NCBI RefSeq assembly: GCF_030717955.1
Contig: NZ_JAUZVY010000002.1
Location: 372,001 to 436,000 of the forward strand
Length of the DNA stretch: 64,000 nucleotides
Source of the DNA: Alkalimonas delamerensis
Lineage (GTDB): Bacteria > Pseudomonadota > Gammaproteobacteria > Enterobacterales > Alteromonadaceae
Direction: 5' to 3'
In this document: piece by piece, positions 62,801-64,000 of the stretch
How positions within the stretch are numbered: position 1 is the first letter of the stretch
Layout of the letters: each line of letters opens with the position of its first letter
Notes under the pieces: model-generated
Databases searched by the model: none
What the model was told of the DNA's origin: nothing
The model's input: only the letters and a program-made list of their open reading frames with translations
Translations under genes and position numbers: made by a program

Positions 62801-63170
62801 TCAACTGACGTACTCCGACGGTGAAACCTTTGCCGCAGGGGTAAAAGCGCTGGAGCTTGGGCCTTTGGTGGGCATGCGCACCGCCGGCGCCGGTGTCTGG
62901 TTAACCGGGCGCAATCTGCTGACCGATCGCGGTGTTGCCCGGGTGTCCGAAACGCCGCAGTTTGCGATGGACGGGCGTTACATCATTGAAGGCCATGGTG
63001 TTGAACCGGACTACACAGTACGCAATATGCCGGTAGCGACCTTCCGCGGCGAGGATGCACAGCTGAATTTTGCCATCGATTACCTGCGTGGCAAGCTGCA
63101 GCAAGAGCCGGTACCGGCGCTTAAAGCAGAGCCGCTGCGTCCGGGCCCGGCGGCCGATATCCGCCCTTAA
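59898..63170 (+). CDS. Secreted S41-family peptidase, tricorn protease homologue
   Basis: Large (1090 residues) exported serine peptidase. A signal peptide (ending SLA) precedes two WD40/TolB-like propellers with repeated SPDGNWLAF, SHDGRWVYA and SPDGQWLYFLSN motifs (about 40-560). A helical region, a PDZ domain (about 750-850; ARNGDVITHVNGRQVRNQAEV) and the S41 catalytic domain follow, with nucleophile Ser973 in LTYSDGETFAAG. The arrangement matches tricorn core proteases, here periplasmic, probably processing oligopeptides. The gene is monocistronic. With the prolyl oligopeptidase at 4186 it indicates strong peptide catabolism. Confidence 0.92.
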   Translation: MLKKTLLAFAVAAAISPVSLAADGYFRAPSLQQDQLIFTSEGAIWQANLNELRGQRLTTHPSEEIQGRLSPDGNWLAFVASYEQTPEVYVKPAAGGVAKRVTFENSRVRLQGWTADGQLLYSTDQVAGPANFWLLKTVDPTSLQTTTLPVADAIEGVLDPAGEWLYFVQHGLQVTGDNARTYRGGALGELWRYRLGAAEAELLSAEHQGSIRHPMLWQDRLYFVSDQSGNPNIWSTRLDGSDARQLTDHQDWQVRQAYLNQGRIVYQLGADIQLLDLASGEDRLLPLSIQSDRPHQRERWLDQPLNYLTSAHYAGFGDQVVLTARGKVAIAAKSPARLVEIATPSDSRVREAILSHDGRWVYAISDQSGELEIWRYAADGRDDAKQLTSDGSGFRWRLALSPDGNWLAHDDKAGNLWLLNLQTQENRLAYSGGVGLAPFADIVWSHDSELLAVTTIATRQERSQVLLYSLAEQKYQLVTSDKFESFSPSFSPDGQWLYFLSNRHFRATPGHPWGDRNLGPMFDRRSQIFALSLKEDAVFPFQPPTELPAAVIESVETPRRGRRATAPARVDWQGLSERLWQVPVEPGNYQQLTVTESRLFVRDWSYDAGSSPNLNLVKITNRNPKIEQYGAAIADYQVSRDGKQLFLRKHQGNGVGPMYVVDIGDREPADLSDQLLNSRQWQLALEPKDEWRQMFRDAWLMQREFFFDTAMRGLDWQDAKARYLPLVKRVSDRHELDDVLAQMMGELDALHSQVRGGEYPGQRPTPAAASLGARLETSSGGVRIAHIYRTDPDLPAQLGPLAQPGVNARNGDVITHVNGRQVRNQAEVQQLLRNQVGHQVLLDLTRGRERLQAVVVPVNAGRDHQLRYLDWVQHNAAKVAEASERRFGYLHLYAMGPNDIANFAREFYANIDKEGLIIDVRRNRGGNIDSWIIEKLLRRAWAFWQPTQGGAYTNMQQTFRGHLVVLTDQLTYSDGETFAAGVKALELGPLVGMRTAGAGVWLTGRNLLTDRGVARVSETPQFAMDGRYIIEGHGVEPDYTVRNMPVATFRGEDAQLNFAIDYLRGKLQQEPVPALKAEPLRPGPAADIRP

Positions 63171-63245
63171 CGGCTGAACGCTGTCCACCGGTTTGGTGGG
63201 CAGCAAGGCAGTGCTTGGAAGGGGAATGCTGTTTCAGGCTGGAAA

Positions 63246-64000
63246 CTAGCTAGATTGCGCTGTAAGCCTCAGCCGGGCCAGGGTTTTGCGCTGTTGCTTG
63301 AGCAACTGAATCAGCTTGGTTGCGGCCTGCTCATCCTCAGCAAAAACGCTGCGCTCGTACAGCTGATTGATCTGCATCAGCAAGGCTGCTTGTTCAGGCG
63401 CTTGAGCAGCCAGTTGCACCAAGGCCTGTTGGTAGCTGTCTGCATTGGCTTTGTGCCTGAGGGCAGGGATGGCCAGCAGCAAGCGAGCCGAAAGGCCAGC
63501 AGGCTGATGCCGCCGCCAGCGTCGCCACAGCCACAAGGCTGTGCTGGTGACAAGCAGCAATAAGCAAGCGGCCAACAGTGGGTACAGCCAGCGCTGCCAA
63601 AAGGCTTTGATGCTCGACCAGAGCGCATCCTGGCGTTGCTGGTTAAAACCCAGCACCCACACCGACCAGTAGTAATCCAGATGCATCAATTGCAACCGCA
63701 GCTGCCCCAACAGCGGCAGTTGCCCAAAGAAGCCCTGACCCAATAAAAAGCGGTCCTCATCCGGCAAGGCGCCGTCGAGCCCATCCAGCACCCGCTCTGG
63801 TGCAATGGCTGCTGTCGGATCCAGTGGGTGCCAGACGCCATCCACCAGGTACTCCACCCAGGCATGGGCATCGCGTTGCCGCACCAGCAAGTACTGCTGC
63901 TCGGGGTACCAGTCACCGCCTAAATAGCCCCCGACCACCCGGGCTGGGATCCCGGCCTGGCGCAGCAATAAGGCGGTGGCGGAAGCATAATGACTGCAAA
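63246..64000 (-). CDS. TgpA-type transglutaminase-like membrane protein, 5'-truncated by window edge
   Basis: C-terminal part of a protein like Pseudomonas TgpA, an inner-membrane protein with a periplasmic transglutaminase domain and a C-terminal DUF4129-like segment. The frame stays open to the window edge: reading from the edge it gives C-SHYASATALLLRQAGIPARVVGGYLGG, so the catalytic Cys (codon 63998-63996) is just inside the window. The His (DAHAWVEY) and Asp (HPLDPTA) of the triad follow. A helix (LYPLLAACLLLLVTSTALWLW) separates the enzyme from a cytoplasmic helical tail. The N-terminal multi-helix domain lies beyond base 64000. Confidence 0.88.
   Translation of the reverse strand, partial: CSHYASATALLLRQAGIPARVVGGYLGGDWYPEQQYLLVRQRDAHAWVEYLVDGVWHPLDPTAAIAPERVLDGLDGALPDEDRFLLGQGFFGQLPLLGQLRLQLMHLDYYWSVWVLGFNQQRQDALWSSIKAFWQRWLYPLLAACLLLLVTSTALWLWRRWRRHQPAGLSARLLLAIPALRHKANADSYQQALVQLAAQAPEQAALLMQINQLYERSVFAEDEQAATKLIQLLKQQRKTLARLRLTAQSS

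Overview
The window reads as chromosomal DNA of an aerobic, heterotrophic gammaproteobacterium of the Alteromonadales / Rheinheimera-Alishewanella type. This is inferred from an E. coli/Shewanella-like FNR with the run ccoNOQP-ccoHIS-(TauE-like)-fnr-uspE-ttcA, a HexR-type site at gap, several lipoprotein or secreted peptidases and a large TonB-dependent receptor. No rRNA, tRNA, CRISPR array, prophage or complete insertion sequence was seen. Genes are dense, and many convergent pairs share strong bidirectional terminators.

Layout. 1-14.7 kb: the 3' part of htpX, an EamA permease, a membrane GGDEF/EAL protein, a lipoprotein prolyl oligopeptidase, bifunctional putA, a dGTPase-family HD hydrolase and a TonB-dependent receptor. 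15-20.2 kb: a small secreted protein, a cobalamin uptake/salvage operon (btuD-btuC-cobO-btuF) and a cyanophycinase-like lipoprotein. 20.3-30.2 kb: a patatin-like lipase translationally coupled to a second dGTPase-family gene, a PhnD/C/E-type ABC importer with a Pho-box-like site, an alaA-AGCS alanine unit, a repeat-motif lipoprotein and a Bax-like glucosaminidase. 30.2-40.8 kb: ttcA, uspE, fnr and the complete cbb3 oxidase operon with its assembly genes. 40.8-49.4 kb: hexose-6-phosphate mutarotase and gap, divergent from malQ-glgB-glgX, with two HexR-like boxes between them.

49.6-52.3 kb is the most notable part. Three single-gene units, compositionally unlike their surroundings (the middle one very AT-rich), are separated by sequences with the R''/R' core sites and imperfect inverted symmetry of integron attC sites. 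No integrase gene is present, so this looks like a cluster of attC sites lacking an integrase (CALIN). The cassettes encode a small CxxC protein, a 489-residue P-loop ATPase resembling the Sll1717-type family, and a four-helix membrane protein. The third attC is split by three copies of a 26-bp repeat. A GNAT acetyltransferase, a Phd/ParE toxin-antitoxin pair between decayed attC-like sequences, and a second toxin-antitoxin locus with a broken toxin follow up to 54.4 kb.

54.4-64 kb returns to core genome: two secreted or lipoprotein unknowns, gnd-purT, a tricorn-like S41 peptidase and the 3' part of a TgpA-type transglutaminase gene running off the right edge. Functionally the window joins respiration and oxygen sensing (cbb3, FNR), carbon storage and glycolysis (glg, gap, gnd), amino-acid use (putA, alaA, peptidases) and nutrient uptake, with one accessory island that may carry defence or stress functions.
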